A program made the translations under genes and the position numbers. From contig JAJFGK010000031.1 in the NCBI GenBank assembly GCA_021776195.1, forward strand, positions 1 through 38,244: a DNA stretch of 38,244 nt. The letters run 5' to 3'. The notes under the pieces were generated by a model. The model did no database searches. It was not told the origin of the DNA and saw only the letters and a list, made by a program, of their open reading frames with translations. This document shows, one piece after another, positions 1 through 7,641 of this stretch; within the stretch, counting starts at the first letter, position 1, and the number at the start of each line of letters is the position of its first letter. This DNA comes from Kiloniellaceae bacterium (lineage in GTDB: Bacteria; Pseudomonadota; Alphaproteobacteria; Kiloniellales; Kiloniellaceae).

Positions 1-76
1 GTGGTTTCCACAAATCAGGGCAGCGGGGAAAAGAAGACGCCAGTGGCCTAGCGGCACCGCGCGGTCGGTCCTGTCC

Positions 77-235
77 CGCTCTCTTTCATCCGGACTATCA
101 CCGTCGGCTTCGGAATCGCACCGAATCTGCTGTCCCCGCCCAAGACTGGGCAGGCGCTCGCGGGCTGATGCGGCCGGAACCTGAACCGGGACCGCAATTA
201 CCGCCGGTGGGGACTTTCACCCCGCCCCGAGAACG
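77..235 (-). promoter_or_regulatory. FMN riboswitch (RFN element)
   Basis: Read on the minus strand, the block carries the conserved RFN segments in order: a 5' arm with GGGGCGGGGTGAAAGTCCCC, then ACCGGCGGTAATT, a variable stem around 141-160, CAGCAGATTCGGTGCGATTC, then GCCGACGGTGATAGTCCGG and GATGAAAGAG. The closing helix P1 can be drawn from the bases: the minus-strand segments at 229-235 and 77-83 pair over 7 bp with one G-U. Such riboswitches bind FMN and shut off riboflavin synthesis or uptake genes. The controlled gene lies left of base 1 and is not visible. Positions 1-76 are its leader, and I see no convincing terminator hairpin there, so translational control is possible. Confidence 0.93.
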
Positions 236-271
236 TTCGCCGCCCGCCCTGGGTGGCCGGGCGACAAGGCG

Positions 272-299
272 ACTGTAGCAATCTCTAAGCAGGTGTCAA
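272..299 (-). promoter_or_regulatory. Sigma-70-type promoter of the FMN riboswitch transcript
   Basis: On the minus strand a perfect TTGACA (294-299) is followed after 16 bases by TACAGT (272-277). This would start transcription near 265, about 30 bases before the riboswitch. The rest of 236-378 separates this transcript from the divergent plus-strand operon; I see no other clear element there. Confidence 0.6.
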
Positions 300-378
300 A
301 GTTCCCGTGACGCCGCTGCATGAGACCTTACTATGAGGGGGGCACTATGATGGGGGCGGGCAGAACCAGAGCGTGACC

Positions 379-1191
379 ATGGACCTGAAAGAGAGAATCG
401 GCGTCGACGTCGGCCGCCGGCTGCCGATCGAGGAGGCGGTGGCCTGGGCGGCGGCGCATCAGGTGCGTTTCATCGATTGCGAGATCGACCTCGCCCCCAA
501 TGCGCTGGAAAGCTTCGACGCGGCCCGGGCCGCCGCTATCCGCGCGGCCTGCGAGACCGCCGGCGTTCGACTGGGCCTGCACACGCTGTCCGCGGTCAAC
601 ATCGCGGAGTTTTCGCCCTTCGTGTCGGCCGCCGTGGACGACTACCTGAAGGCCTATGTCGATGCCGCGCTGCGCCTTGGCGCGGGCTGGATCGTGGTCC
701 ATGCCGGCTATCACTTCACCGGGGACAGGTCGCGGCGCATCGAGGCCAGCCTCGAGCGCCTGAAACGCATCGCCGCCTATGCCGAGGAGAAGGGCGTCCA
801 GCTGCTGTTGGAGAATCTGAATTGGGAGCCCGAGCAGGCCGAGGTGCACTACCTGGCCCACTCGGTCGAAGAATGCCTGCTCTACTTCGATGCCATTTCG
901 TCGCCGGCCCTGGGCTGGTCCTTCACGGTCAACCACGCGACCCTGGTGCCCGAGGGCATCGTCGGCTTTCTCGAGGCCCTGCCGTCGGACCGGCTCGGCG
1001 AGGTGCGGCTGGCCGACAGCAACGGCGAGTACGAACTGCATATGTACCCGGGCGAGGGGATGATCGATTTCGCCGATATGTTCGCCCGCGTCGAGGCGAC
1101 CGGCTTTGCCGGGCACTACATGAACGCCTTTGGCGGCCTGGACGACATGCTGCGTGGGCGCGATGATCTCTGCCGTTCCGCCAACCTCTGA
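379..1191 (+). CDS. Sugar phosphate isomerase/epimerase-like TIM-barrel protein
   Basis: This 270-residue protein has the pattern of the xylose isomerase-like/AP endonuclease 2 TIM-barrel family. Visible strand ends are GLHTLSAVN, WIVVHAGYHF, LLLENLNW (metal-type Glu) and HMYPGEGMIDF near the C-terminus, where the family usually has His and Glu around the active site. The position normally occupied by the Asp of a DxxH pair reads TVNHA, so that Asp is missing while His is kept. The ATG at 379 is preferred; an in-frame GTG at 373 is an alternative. It is the first gene of an operon with a CoA-transferase and an enoyl-CoA hydratase homologue, only 30 bases before the next gene. The substrate cannot be named from sequence. 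Confidence 0.75.
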   Translation: MDLKERIGVDVGRRLPIEEAVAWAAAHQVRFIDCEIDLAPNALESFDAARAAAIRAACETAGVRLGLHTLSAVNIAEFSPFVSAAVDDYLKAYVDAALRLGAGWIVVHAGYHFTGDRSRRIEASLERLKRIAAYAEEKGVQLLLENLNWEPEQAEVHYLAHSVEECLLYFDAISSPALGWSFTVNHATLVPEGIVGFLEALPSDRLGEVRLADSNGEYELHMYPGEGMIDFADMFARVEATGFAGHYMNAFGGLDDMLRGRDDLCRSANL

Positions 1192-1221
1192 TCACGACAG
1201 CCGAGAAGACGAGAACCGATC

Positions 1222-2415
1222 ATGCCAGCCATCCCCGCATCCGAGGCGCTCGGCGCCATTAAGGTTCTCGATCTGACCCGCGTGCGCTCGGGCCCGACCT
1301 GCGTGCGACAGCTCGCCGACTGGGGCGCCGACGTGATCAAGATCGAGCTGCCCGAGGCCCTGGAGCCCGACGGCGCCTCGGGCCAGGCCCGCGAGAGCTC
1401 GGACTTCCAGAACCTGCACCGCAACAAGCGCGCCATGACCCTGAACCTGAAGGACCCGGCGGGTTTGGCAGTGTTTTTGCGCATGGCCGCCAGCGCCGAC
1501 GTGGTGGTCGAGAACTTCCGCCCCGACGTGAAGACGCGCCTGGGCATCGACTATGAGGCGCTTGCCGCGGTCAATCCCGGGATCGTCTTGGGCTCGATCT
1601 CCGGCTTCGGCCAGGACGGGCCCTACAGCAAGCGGGCCGGCTTCGATCAGATCGCCCAGGGCCTGGGCGGGCTGATGTCGATCACCGGCGAGCCGGGCCG
1701 CGGCCCCATGCGGGTCGGCATTCCCATCGCCGATCTGACCGCCGGCCTGTTCTGTGCCATGGGAATCCTGATCGCCCTTTTCGAGCGGGCCGCCTCGGGC
1801 AAGGGCCAGTGGGTGCAGACCTCGCTGCTCCAGGCCCAGACCTTCATGCTGGATTTCCAGGCCGCGCGCTACCTGATGGAGGGCGAGGTGCCGGGTCAGG
1901 CGGGCAACGACCACCCGACCTCGATCCCGACCGGTGTCTTTGCCACCAGCGACGGCCATTTGAACCTGGCGGTCGCCGGCGAGGTCATCTGGCAGCGCCT
2001 CTGCCGCACCCTGGAGGCCGATCATTGGATCGAGGACCCGCGCTTTTCGGGCGCCGCCGAGCGCTCGAAGAACCGGGTCGCCCTGAATGCGCTGATCGGC
2101 GAGAAGACCCGGACCCGGACCAGCGCCGAGTGGGTCGAAATCTTCGCCGAGGCCGGCGTGCCCTGCGGCCCGATCAACAATATGGCCCAGGTCTTCGCCG
2201 ATCCCCAGGTCGAACATCTCGGGGCCGCGGCGGCCGTCGACTCGCTGCCCTTCGGGCCGACCCGCATGCTGGCCCAGCCCCTGCGGCTCAGCCGCACGCC
2301 GAGCCGTCTGGCGCGGCGCCCGCCCGCGCGCGGCGAACAGACCGACGAGATCCTGACCGAATTCGGGCTGAGCGCATCGGAGATCGCCGAGCTGCGCGGC
2401 CGCAACGCGATCTGA
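1222..2415 (+). CDS. Class III CoA-transferase (CaiB/BaiF family)
   Basis: The 397-residue length and motifs fit family III CoA-transferases: KVLDLTRVRSGP at the N-terminus, ADVIKIE, NKRAMTLNLKDP, VVENFRP, SISGFGQDGPY and GKGQ (193-196). These enzymes move CoA between carboxylic acids through an aspartyl-CoA thioester. In formyl-CoA transferase the catalytic Asp169 lies eight residues after the Q of GKGQ; here that position is Gln204 (SLLQAQ). The enzyme may therefore use another residue, act differently, or belong to a Gln/Glu-containing subgroup. It sits between the TIM-barrel gene and a crotonase-like gene, 11 bases before the latter, which suggests catabolism of an unknown acid as its CoA ester. 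Confidence 0.88.
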   Translation: MPAIPASEALGAIKVLDLTRVRSGPTCVRQLADWGADVIKIELPEALEPDGASGQARESSDFQNLHRNKRAMTLNLKDPAGLAVFLRMAASADVVVENFRPDVKTRLGIDYEALAAVNPGIVLGSISGFGQDGPYSKRAGFDQIAQGLGGLMSITGEPGRGPMRVGIPIADLTAGLFCAMGILIALFERAASGKGQWVQTSLLQAQTFMLDFQAARYLMEGEVPGQAGNDHPTSIPTGVFATSDGHLNLAVAGEVIWQRLCRTLEADHWIEDPRFSGAAERSKNRVALNALIGEKTRTRTSAEWVEIFAEAGVPCGPINNMAQVFADPQVEHLGAAAAVDSLPFGPTRMLAQPLRLSRTPSRLARRPPARGEQTDEILTEFGLSASEIAELRGRNAI

Positions 2416-2426
2416 GGGGAGTGCCC

Positions 2427-3215
2427 GTGGCGAGCGACAAAATGCGTGCGGAGAAGGTGGGTGCCGTGGGCATCATGACCTTCAACAACCCGGCCCGGCA
2501 CAACGCGGTGTCGCTGGAGATGTGGGACGCCGCGGCGGCGATCGTCGAGGACTTTCTCGACGACGATGCCATCCGGGTGGTGATCCTGACCGGCGCCGGG
2601 GGCAAGGCCTTCGTGTCGGGCGCCGACATCTCGGAGTTCGAGAGCGAACGCGCCAGCCAGGCGGGCGTGGCCGACTACAACCGGCGGGCCCGGGCGGTCT
2701 ACGACCGGATGGAATCACTGGAAAAGCCGACCATCGCCATGATCGACGGCTACTGCATCGGCGGCGGCCTGGCGTTGGCGGCGAGCTGCGATCTGCGGTT
2801 TTGTTCCGCCAAGTCCCAGTTCGCGCTGCCGGCGGTGAAGCTCGGCCTGGGCTACCCTTTCGGTGGGTTAAAGCGGCTGGTCGATCTGGTGGGCGCGGGG
2901 GCGGCCCGGGACATCACCTTTTCGGGCCGTCGCCTGTCGGCCGAGGAGGCGCTGCGGGTGGGGCTGGTGCAGCGGGTCGTGCCGGACGGCGAACTCGAAG
3001 ACCAGGTGATGGACTATGCCCGCCAGGTCGCCGCCAACGCGCCGCTTACGGTCAAGGCCATGAAGCTGATCATCAACCAGGTCCTGGCGATGCCGGAAGA
3101 CCGCGACCTGGCGCGCTGCCAGGCCCTGGAGGCGGCGGCCTTCGCCTCCGAGGATTACATCGAGGGCCGCCGCGCCTTCATGGAAAAGCGCCCGCCGGTC
3201 TTCAAGGGACGGTAG
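2427..3215 (+). CDS. Enoyl-CoA hydratase/isomerase (crotonase) family protein
   Basis: The 262-residue crotonase-fold protein has FVSGADISEF and GYCIGGGLALA, the two oxyanion-hole segments, and the typical C-terminal SGRRLSAEEALRVGLV. I chose the GTG at 2427 because GAGGGGAG (2413-2420) is well spaced for it and too close to the GTG at 2421. Compared with mitochondrial enoyl-CoA hydratase, both catalytic glutamates are replaced by Ala (Ala116 for Glu144, Ala136 for Glu164). It should bind an acyl-CoA, but classical hydration is unlikely; an isomerase, hydrolase or other crotonase reaction is more plausible. It is the last gene of the operon with the CoA-transferase. Its end overlaps the convergent DUF1194 gene by 14 bases. 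Confidence 0.88.
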   Translation: MASDKMRAEKVGAVGIMTFNNPARHNAVSLEMWDAAAAIVEDFLDDDAIRVVILTGAGGKAFVSGADISEFESERASQAGVADYNRRARAVYDRMESLEKPTIAMIDGYCIGGGLALAASCDLRFCSAKSQFALPAVKLGLGYPFGGLKRLVDLVGAGAARDITFSGRRLSAEEALRVGLVQRVVPDGELEDQVMDYARQVAANAPLTVKAMKLIINQVLAMPEDRDLARCQALEAAAFASEDYIEGRRAFMEKRPPVFKGR

Positions 3216-3942
3216 CGGCGGGTGCGGCGGCCACCTGCAGGCCGGTGATCTCCAGGATCAGCTTGCGGCGGATCGCCTCGGCGAAGTCGTCGAAGGTGGT
3301 GGCGCTCAACATGAAGGCACCCTGGCCGCCGATCACCCGGCGGCCGTAGTAGAGGCTGAGGTCGAACTTGTCCTGCAGAATGGCCAGGCCGTTGATCGAG
3401 ATACCGGCCTGCAGGGTCAGGGCGCGCTGATGCTCGACCCCACCGCCCACATTGTTGCGGCCGTCGCCGGAAACGTCGATGACCCGGCGCTCGCCAACGA
3501 AGTCGTTGTTCAGCAGCCATTCGCGCGAGACCCGCAGGGCCTGGCTGATCGAGGTCGCCCCGCCCGGGACCAGCCGTCCCGAGGAACGAACCTCCGCGGC
3601 GAAGCGGGCGGCCTCGCCATGGCTCGCCACCCTGCGTTCCGGCACCGCAAAGACCTGATCGCCGGCGCCCGACCACTGAAGCAGGGAGACGGCGATACCG
3701 CCGGGCGCGGCGCTGTCCAGGGCGGCCAGCACCGCCGGGTCCTCGAAGGCATCGGCGATCCCGGTCATCTGCAGGGCGAACTCGCGCTGGTCGACCGAGG
3801 AGGAACAGTCGACCGCCAGCACCAGCTCCAGCGCCACGGCCTGGGCCTGGGATTGCGCCAGACTGTCGCCGGGGCGCGGGCACAAGGACAAGACCAGGAA
3901 CGACAGGGCGACGAGGGCAAGGGCGTTCCGGCGCCTGGTCAT
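3202..3942 (-). CDS. DUF1194 secreted VWA-like protein
   Basis: This 246-residue protein begins with a signal peptide (basic MTRRR, hydrophobic ALVALSFLVLSL, probable cleavage before the AQSQAQ region). It then shows ELVLAVDCSSSVDQREF, a von Willebrand A/MIDAS-like DxSxS motif, and RRVIDVSGDGRNN, both typical of DUF1194 proteins. The molecular role of the family is not known to me; metal-dependent binding in the periplasm is the inference. It is the last gene of a minus-strand group, 13 bases after the AapQ-type permease gene, so it is probably cotranscribed with it. Confidence 0.85.
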   Translation of the reverse strand: MTRRRNALALVALSFLVLSLCPRPGDSLAQSQAQAVALELVLAVDCSSSVDQREFALQMTGIADAFEDPAVLAALDSAAPGGIAVSLLQWSGAGDQVFAVPERRVASHGEAARFAAEVRSSGRLVPGGATSISQALRVSREWLLNNDFVGERRVIDVSGDGRNNVGGGVEHQRALTLQAGISINGLAILQDKFDLSLYYGRRVIGGQGAFMLSATTFDDFAEAIRRKLILEITGLQVAAAPAATVP

Positions 3943-3955
3943 CGCCTACTCACCG

Positions 3956-5161
3956 CTAGCGTTCGGTGATCTGGACGGCTTTGTTGTAGACATTGAGGCA
4001 GGCCGAGATGATCAGGCTCACCGTCATGTAGAAGAGCATGGTCAGGGCGACGATCTCGATCGCGTAGCCCGACTGGTTCAGCGAGGTCTGCATGAAGAGC
4101 GAGACGATCTCCGGATAGCCGATTGCCACCCCCAGGGAGGAGTTCTTCACCACCGTCATCCAGAGACTGATCATCGGCGGGACGATGGCGCGCATGGCCT
4201 GGGGCAGGACCACCAGGCGCAGCGCCTGAGCGTAGGTGAGGCCGACGGAATAGGCGGCTTCCCGCTGGCCCTTGTCGACCGACAGGATGCCGGCGCGCAC
4301 GGTCTCGGCAAAGCCCGCCGAATGATAGACCATCAAGGCGACCAGCAGCGCCATGAAGGAGGGCGGCAGGCGGGTTCCGCCCTCGAAGTTGTAGGTGCCC
4401 AGGACCGGCAGCTGCCAGTCCAGCGGCGAACCGGTGGCGGCATAGACCGCCAGCGGCAGGCCGATCAGCAGCAGCGTGGAGGGCCAGAAGACCGGCCAGG
4501 GCCGGCCGCTGCGGTCGAGCCGGGCCTTGGCCCAACGCCGGTAGGCCAGGGTCGCGGCAACAGCCAGGGCGGCGGCGAGCGGGGTCAGCCAGAACAGATC
4601 CTGCGCATCGGGTGTGGGAATGTAGAGGCCCCGGTTGTTCAGGAAGACGGAGCCCAGACTGAAGAAGTCGACGCTCTGCTTGGGCCGGGGCAGGGCGGAG
4701 AAGATCAAGAGATACCAAGCGACGATCTGCAGCAGCAGCGGGGTGTTGCGGATCAGCTCGACGTGGCAGGTGGCGAGCTGGGCGATCAGCCAATTCTTCG
4801 ACAGCCGGGCGATGCCGACCAGGGCACCGATCACCGTCGCGCCGATGATCGCGCCCCAGGATACAAAGAGGGTGTTGAGGATGCCGAGGACGAAGATTCG
4901 CCCATAGGTTCCGGAAGGCTCGTAGGAGATCAGCTTGAAGTCGGTGTCGAACCCGGCCGAGGAGTTGATGAAGCCAAAGCCCGAGTTCATGCCTCGGGCG
5001 GCCATGTTCTCCGAGGTGTTGGTGACCAGGAACCAAAAGCCCCAGGCCACCAGACCGAAGGTGAGGGACTGATAGAACCCGTGGCGAAGGCGCTGGTCGT
5101 AGAGCAACGCCACAAGACGGCCCAGAACCCTATCCCGGTCGGCGGAGGCGGTAACGGTCAT
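3956..5161 (-). CDS. AapQ-type amino-acid ABC transporter permease, apparently orphan
   Basis: The 401-residue inner-membrane protein matches the long HisM/AapQ permease type. It has an N-terminal extension with a first membrane segment, a large periplasmic-type insert, and a C-terminal EAA loop (EAAYSVGLTYAQALRLVVLP) that contacts the ATPase. Homologues work as the Q subunit of the general L-amino-acid transporter AapJQMP. No AapJ, AapM or AapP gene lies beside it. Upstream, 10 bases away, is an EamA exporter and downstream a DUF1194 gene. Either partners are encoded elsewhere or this is a spare copy. Family assignment is firm; a working transporter is not shown. Confidence 0.88.
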   Translation of the reverse strand: MTVTASADRDRVLGRLVALLYDQRLRHGFYQSLTFGLVAWGFWFLVTNTSENMAARGMNSGFGFINSSAGFDTDFKLISYEPSGTYGRIFVLGILNTLFVSWGAIIGATVIGALVGIARLSKNWLIAQLATCHVELIRNTPLLLQIVAWYLLIFSALPRPKQSVDFFSLGSVFLNNRGLYIPTPDAQDLFWLTPLAAALAVAATLAYRRWAKARLDRSGRPWPVFWPSTLLLIGLPLAVYAATGSPLDWQLPVLGTYNFEGGTRLPPSFMALLVALMVYHSAGFAETVRAGILSVDKGQREAAYSVGLTYAQALRLVVLPQAMRAIVPPMISLWMTVVKNSSLGVAIGYPEIVSLFMQTSLNQSGYAIEIVALTMLFYMTVSLIISACLNVYNKAVQITER

Positions 5162-5171
5162 GGCGGCGATC

Positions 5172-6122
5172 TTACCTCGATTGTGCGGGTTTGTCGCCAG
5201 GGCCGGCGACCGCCCGCTCGCGCCACAGGATGAAGAGGCCGCTGGCGATGATCAGGGCGGCGCCGGCCAGGACCGAGGCCGTCGGCTCGTCCTGCCAAAC
5301 CAGGAAGCCGATGATCAGGGCCCAGATCACGCCGCCGTAGCGGTAGGGCGAGACCAGACTGGCGTCGGCGTAGCGAAAGGTCTCGGTCATCAGGAAGATC
5401 CCGAGACCGAAGGTCAGGGCCGCCAGGGCCAGGACCGCGATGGCCTCGCCCGAGGGCGGCACCCAGACCGCCAGGGCAATCGGCAGGGCGCAGAGCGTGA
5501 TGGCGACGTTGCTGAAGGCGAGGATGGAGACCGAAGTCTCGCTGGCCACCAGGTTGCGGGTCACCGCGTCGCGCAGGGCCGACAGGAAGGCCGCCGCGAG
5601 CGGCAGCAGGAGCAGCAGGGTGAAGCCGGCGCTGCCGGGCTGGATGATCAAAATCGTTCCGAGGAAACCAAGAGCGACGGCGCTCCAGCGTCGCCAACCG
5701 ACGCGCTCGCCGAGCAGGAACGGCGCCATGGCGGTCAGGAAGAGCGGGCTGGCGTAGACCATGATGGTGGCCAGGGCCAGGGGCAGATAGGACAGCGAGG
5801 TGATGAAGAGAAACAGGGCGACGATCAGCAGCCCGGCACTGAGCGCCTGGCCGGCCGGCCGGGCCGGGCGCAGGGCGGGCCAGCCGCCGGCCCGCCAGAT
5901 CATCACCGCTATCGGCAGCAGGCAGAAGAGTCCGCGCAGAAAGATCGCCTGGCCGACCGGCAACTCCGCCAGCACCCATTTCATCGAGGCGTCGTTGATC
6001 GAAATGAAGCCGGTGCCCAGCACCGTCATGGCGATGGCCTTGGCCGGGTGGTGGCTGCGTTGCCGCGAGACCCGCGTCGTTGGGGCCGTGGCGCGCTGCG
6101 GGCGTTCGGCGTCTCCGCTCAT
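5172..6122 (-). CDS. EamA/DMT-family metabolite exporter
   Basis: About 316 residues with two EamA repeats and about ten hydrophobic segments, for example FLFITSLSYLPLALATIMVY in repeat one and YRYGGVIWALIIGFLVW in repeat two. The start at 6122 (MSGDAERP) is chosen because GGGGAG lies five bases before it; an upstream in-frame ATG at 6137 lacks such a site. The drug/metabolite transporter superfamily exports amino acids, nucleosides and other small molecules, and the substrate cannot be told here. It is the first gene of the minus-strand group with the AapQ-type permease and DUF1194 protein. Confidence 0.85.
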   Translation of the reverse strand: MSGDAERPQRATAPTTRVSRQRSHHPAKAIAMTVLGTGFISINDASMKWVLAELPVGQAIFLRGLFCLLPIAVMIWRAGGWPALRPARPAGQALSAGLLIVALFLFITSLSYLPLALATIMVYASPLFLTAMAPFLLGERVGWRRWSAVALGFLGTILIIQPGSAGFTLLLLLPLAAAFLSALRDAVTRNLVASETSVSILAFSNVAITLCALPIALAVWVPPSGEAIAVLALAALTFGLGIFLMTETFRYADASLVSPYRYGGVIWALIIGFLVWQDEPTASVLAGAALIIASGLFILWRERAVAGPGDKPAQSR

Positions 6123-6232
6123 CGGCGCTCCCCACAAATTCAGAGGGAACCTGCTTAGCGGCTAAGGCGGACCGCGGCAATCCGGAGGATGACGAAGGGC
6201 AGGGGCCGCAATCGAAATATTTTCATCCCTCC

Positions 6233-6260
6233 TGCATCCAAAGGACGGCCTTGGCGCGTT
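6233..6260 (+). promoter_or_regulatory. Predicted ECF-sigma promoter of the ferritin-like/cytochrome c operon
   Basis: TGCATCC (6233-6239) and CGTT (6257-6260) are separated by 17 bases. Exactly the same arrangement occurs upstream of the DUF4331 gene (8934-8961), and the ECF sigma gene lies between the two. Homology beyond the boxes is limited to AAA after the first box and GGTAAG after the second. Predicted transcription would begin near 6267, giving a leader of about 95 bases. CGTT is a common -10 core for ECF sigma factors, and the -35 resembles the TGATCC type known for ChrR-controlled RpoE. The rest of 6123-6364 contains nothing else I can name. Confidence 0.65.
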
Positions 6261-6364
6261 AGTCAGGGTAAGGCGCCCGAGATGGCCTTGAGCGACGCGG
6301 ACCCGAGCCGCGGCGGCGGGTTCGGGGCCGGCTCTGAACTCACTCACATAGGAGACCCCTAGAC

Positions 6365-6973
6365 ATGACCAGCCAAGAGATCACGCAAACCAGGGGTGTC
6401 GCCGCCCGCCGGACTTTCCTCACCGGCATGGGCAAGGCCACCCTTTCCGCCACCGCCGTCGCCTTGATGGTCGGTTGCGAGTCCATGGCGGCCAATCATT
6501 CCGCGCAAAAGGCCGCCAATCCCCAGCAGGATGTCGGCATCCTCAATGTCGCTCTCGGACTCGAGCACGAGGCCATCGGCGCCTATCAGATCGGCGCCGA
6601 GAGCGGCCTGCTGAACCAGGAGGTGTTGCAGGTGGCCGTGCTGTTTCAAAGCCAGCACAAGGAGCACCGGGACGCGCTGGCCAAGGCGATCAAGAGTATC
6701 GGCGGCCAGCCGGTCGAGGCCGAGAGCCTGTCCGACTATGCCGCCAGCCTGGGCGCGGCCCAGATCACCTCCCAGGGCGACATCCTGGACCTGGCGGCGC
6801 GGCTCGAGCTGGGCGCGGCCAATGCCTACCTGGGCGTGATCCCGGCCTTTGCAGATCCCGATCTGGCACAGGTCTCGGGCCGCCTCGCGGCCGACGAGAC
6901 GATGCATTGGACCGTGCTGTCCCAGGCGCTCGGACGGCCGGTGCCGCAGATGGCGCTCAGCTTTGGCGCCTAA
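6365..6973 (+). CDS. Ferritin-like domain lipoprotein with Tat signal
   Basis: A 202-residue protein. The N-terminus has twin arginines (Arg15-Arg16, RRTFLTG), a hydrophobic stretch and a lipobox-like ending MVGC (Cys38), suggesting Tat export and lipid anchoring. The mature part is an all-helical ferritin-like fold: GLEHEAIGAYQ (Glu67, His68, Glu69), QSQHKEHRDAL (His98, Glu100, His101), LELGAANAYL and ADETMHW, which supply the Glu/His pairs of a di-metal site (Ferritin_2-type family). GGAG lies 11 bases before ATG. Tat export would fit a cofactor loaded in the cytoplasm. It is the first gene after the predicted ECF promoter, and a cytochrome c follows. Iron or peroxide handling is inferred from the fold, not shown. 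Confidence 0.88.
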   Translation: MTSQEITQTRGVAARRTFLTGMGKATLSATAVALMVGCESMAANHSAQKAANPQQDVGILNVALGLEHEAIGAYQIGAESGLLNQEVLQVAVLFQSQHKEHRDALAKAIKSIGGQPVEAESLSDYAASLGAAQITSQGDILDLAARLELGAANAYLGVIPAFADPDLAQVSGRLAADETMHWTVLSQALGRPVPQMALSFGA

Positions 6974-7006
6974 TCCAAGCGACGGTGTTCCCCCAGGTCG
7001 CGCTGC

Positions 7007-7038
7007 CCCGGGCCGGTTCCCTCCCCGGCCGGCCCGGG
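7007..7038 (+). other. Strong intergenic hairpin between ferritin-like and cytochrome c genes
   Basis: A perfect 10-bp inverted repeat, CCCGGGCCGG (7007-7016) and CCGGCCCGGG (7029-7038), encloses a 12-base loop. No T-run follows, so a classical terminator is unlikely. It could stabilise the upstream message or lower expression of the cytochrome gene. Confidence 0.6.
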
Positions 7039-7081
7039 TCCCGGCGTGACCAACTCTTTGCGTTACCAAGGAAGTGGTACG

Positions 7082-7480
7082 ATGCGCGGTTTTTCCGGTT
7101 TCGCCCTGGCTCTTATGCTCAGTCCCACGGCCGTCCTTGGCGCCGACCTCGAGGGCGATGCCGCGCGCGGCGAGCAGCTCTACAACGCGCGCTGCATCGC
7201 CTGCCATTCGCTCGACGCCAACCGGGTGGGCCCGAGGCATCGCGGCGTTTTCGGGCGCAAGGCCGGCGGCCTGCCGGACTACGACTATTCGCCGGCGGTG
7301 ATCCGGGCCGAACTGGTCTGGGGCGAGGAAACGCTGCAGGCCTGGCTGAGCGATCCCGAGGCCCTGATCCCCGGTCAGAAGATGGGTTATCGCGTGCGCA
7401 AGGCGCAGGACCGGCGCGACATCATCGCCTTTCTCGCCCGTGAATCGGGCCCGGCCGCGGCCGCCGGCAGCCAGCCTTGA
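7082..7480 (+). CDS. Secreted class I c-type cytochrome
   Basis: The 132-residue product has a signal peptide (MRGFSGFALALMLSPTAVLG, cleavage before ADLEG), a single haem motif CIACH (Cys38, Cys41, His42) and a likely axial Met101 in GQKMGYRV. NRVGPRHRGVFGRKAG resembles mitochondrial/bacterial cytochrome c2-type proteins. The ATG at 7082 is preferred, with AAGGAAG upstream; an in-frame ATG at 7046 would break the signal peptide pattern. It follows the ferritin-like gene by 108 bases including a strong hairpin and is probably in the same ECF-controlled operon. It may pass electrons to or from the ferritin-like protein, but that is inference. Confidence 0.92.
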   Translation: MRGFSGFALALMLSPTAVLGADLEGDAARGEQLYNARCIACHSLDANRVGPRHRGVFGRKAGGLPDYDYSPAVIRAELVWGEETLQAWLSDPEALIPGQKMGYRVRKAQDRRDIIAFLARESGPAAAAGSQP

Positions 7481-7582
7481 CCGGGCTCCAGGCCGGCTTT
7501 GAGCCGAGCGAGCGCAAGCCTTCCGCCAGGACGCGGGTCCGGGGCGAGGGCTGGCTGGCGGCCGCCGCGGCGCAATCGGACA

Positions 7583-7611
7583 GCGACAAAAACAGAAAAA
7601 TCCCCTATGAT
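7583..7611 (+). promoter_or_regulatory. Possible housekeeping promoter of the ECF sigma operon
   Basis: GCGACA (7583-7588) and TATGAT (7606-7611) are 17 bases apart, matching the sigma-70 consensus at 4 of 6 and 5 of 6 positions, in a locally AT-rich patch. The TGCATCC-N17-CGTT element of the neighbouring operons is absent here, so the sigma operon may not be self-activated through that element. Confidence 0.4.
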
Positions 7612-7641
7612 TTACCGCTCAATCGCGGGGGGAATTCACGC

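Noticed and set aside
1..76. Terminator hairpin downstream of the riboswitch
   Set aside because: Only a short, mismatched stem can be drawn before the pyrimidine-rich stretch; not enough to call.
7477..7641. An N-terminal extension of the ECF sigma factor beginning at an ATG at 7477
   Set aside because: The extension has no sigma-like sequence and would leave out the GGGGGG site and GTG at 7642, and a candidate promoter lies within it.
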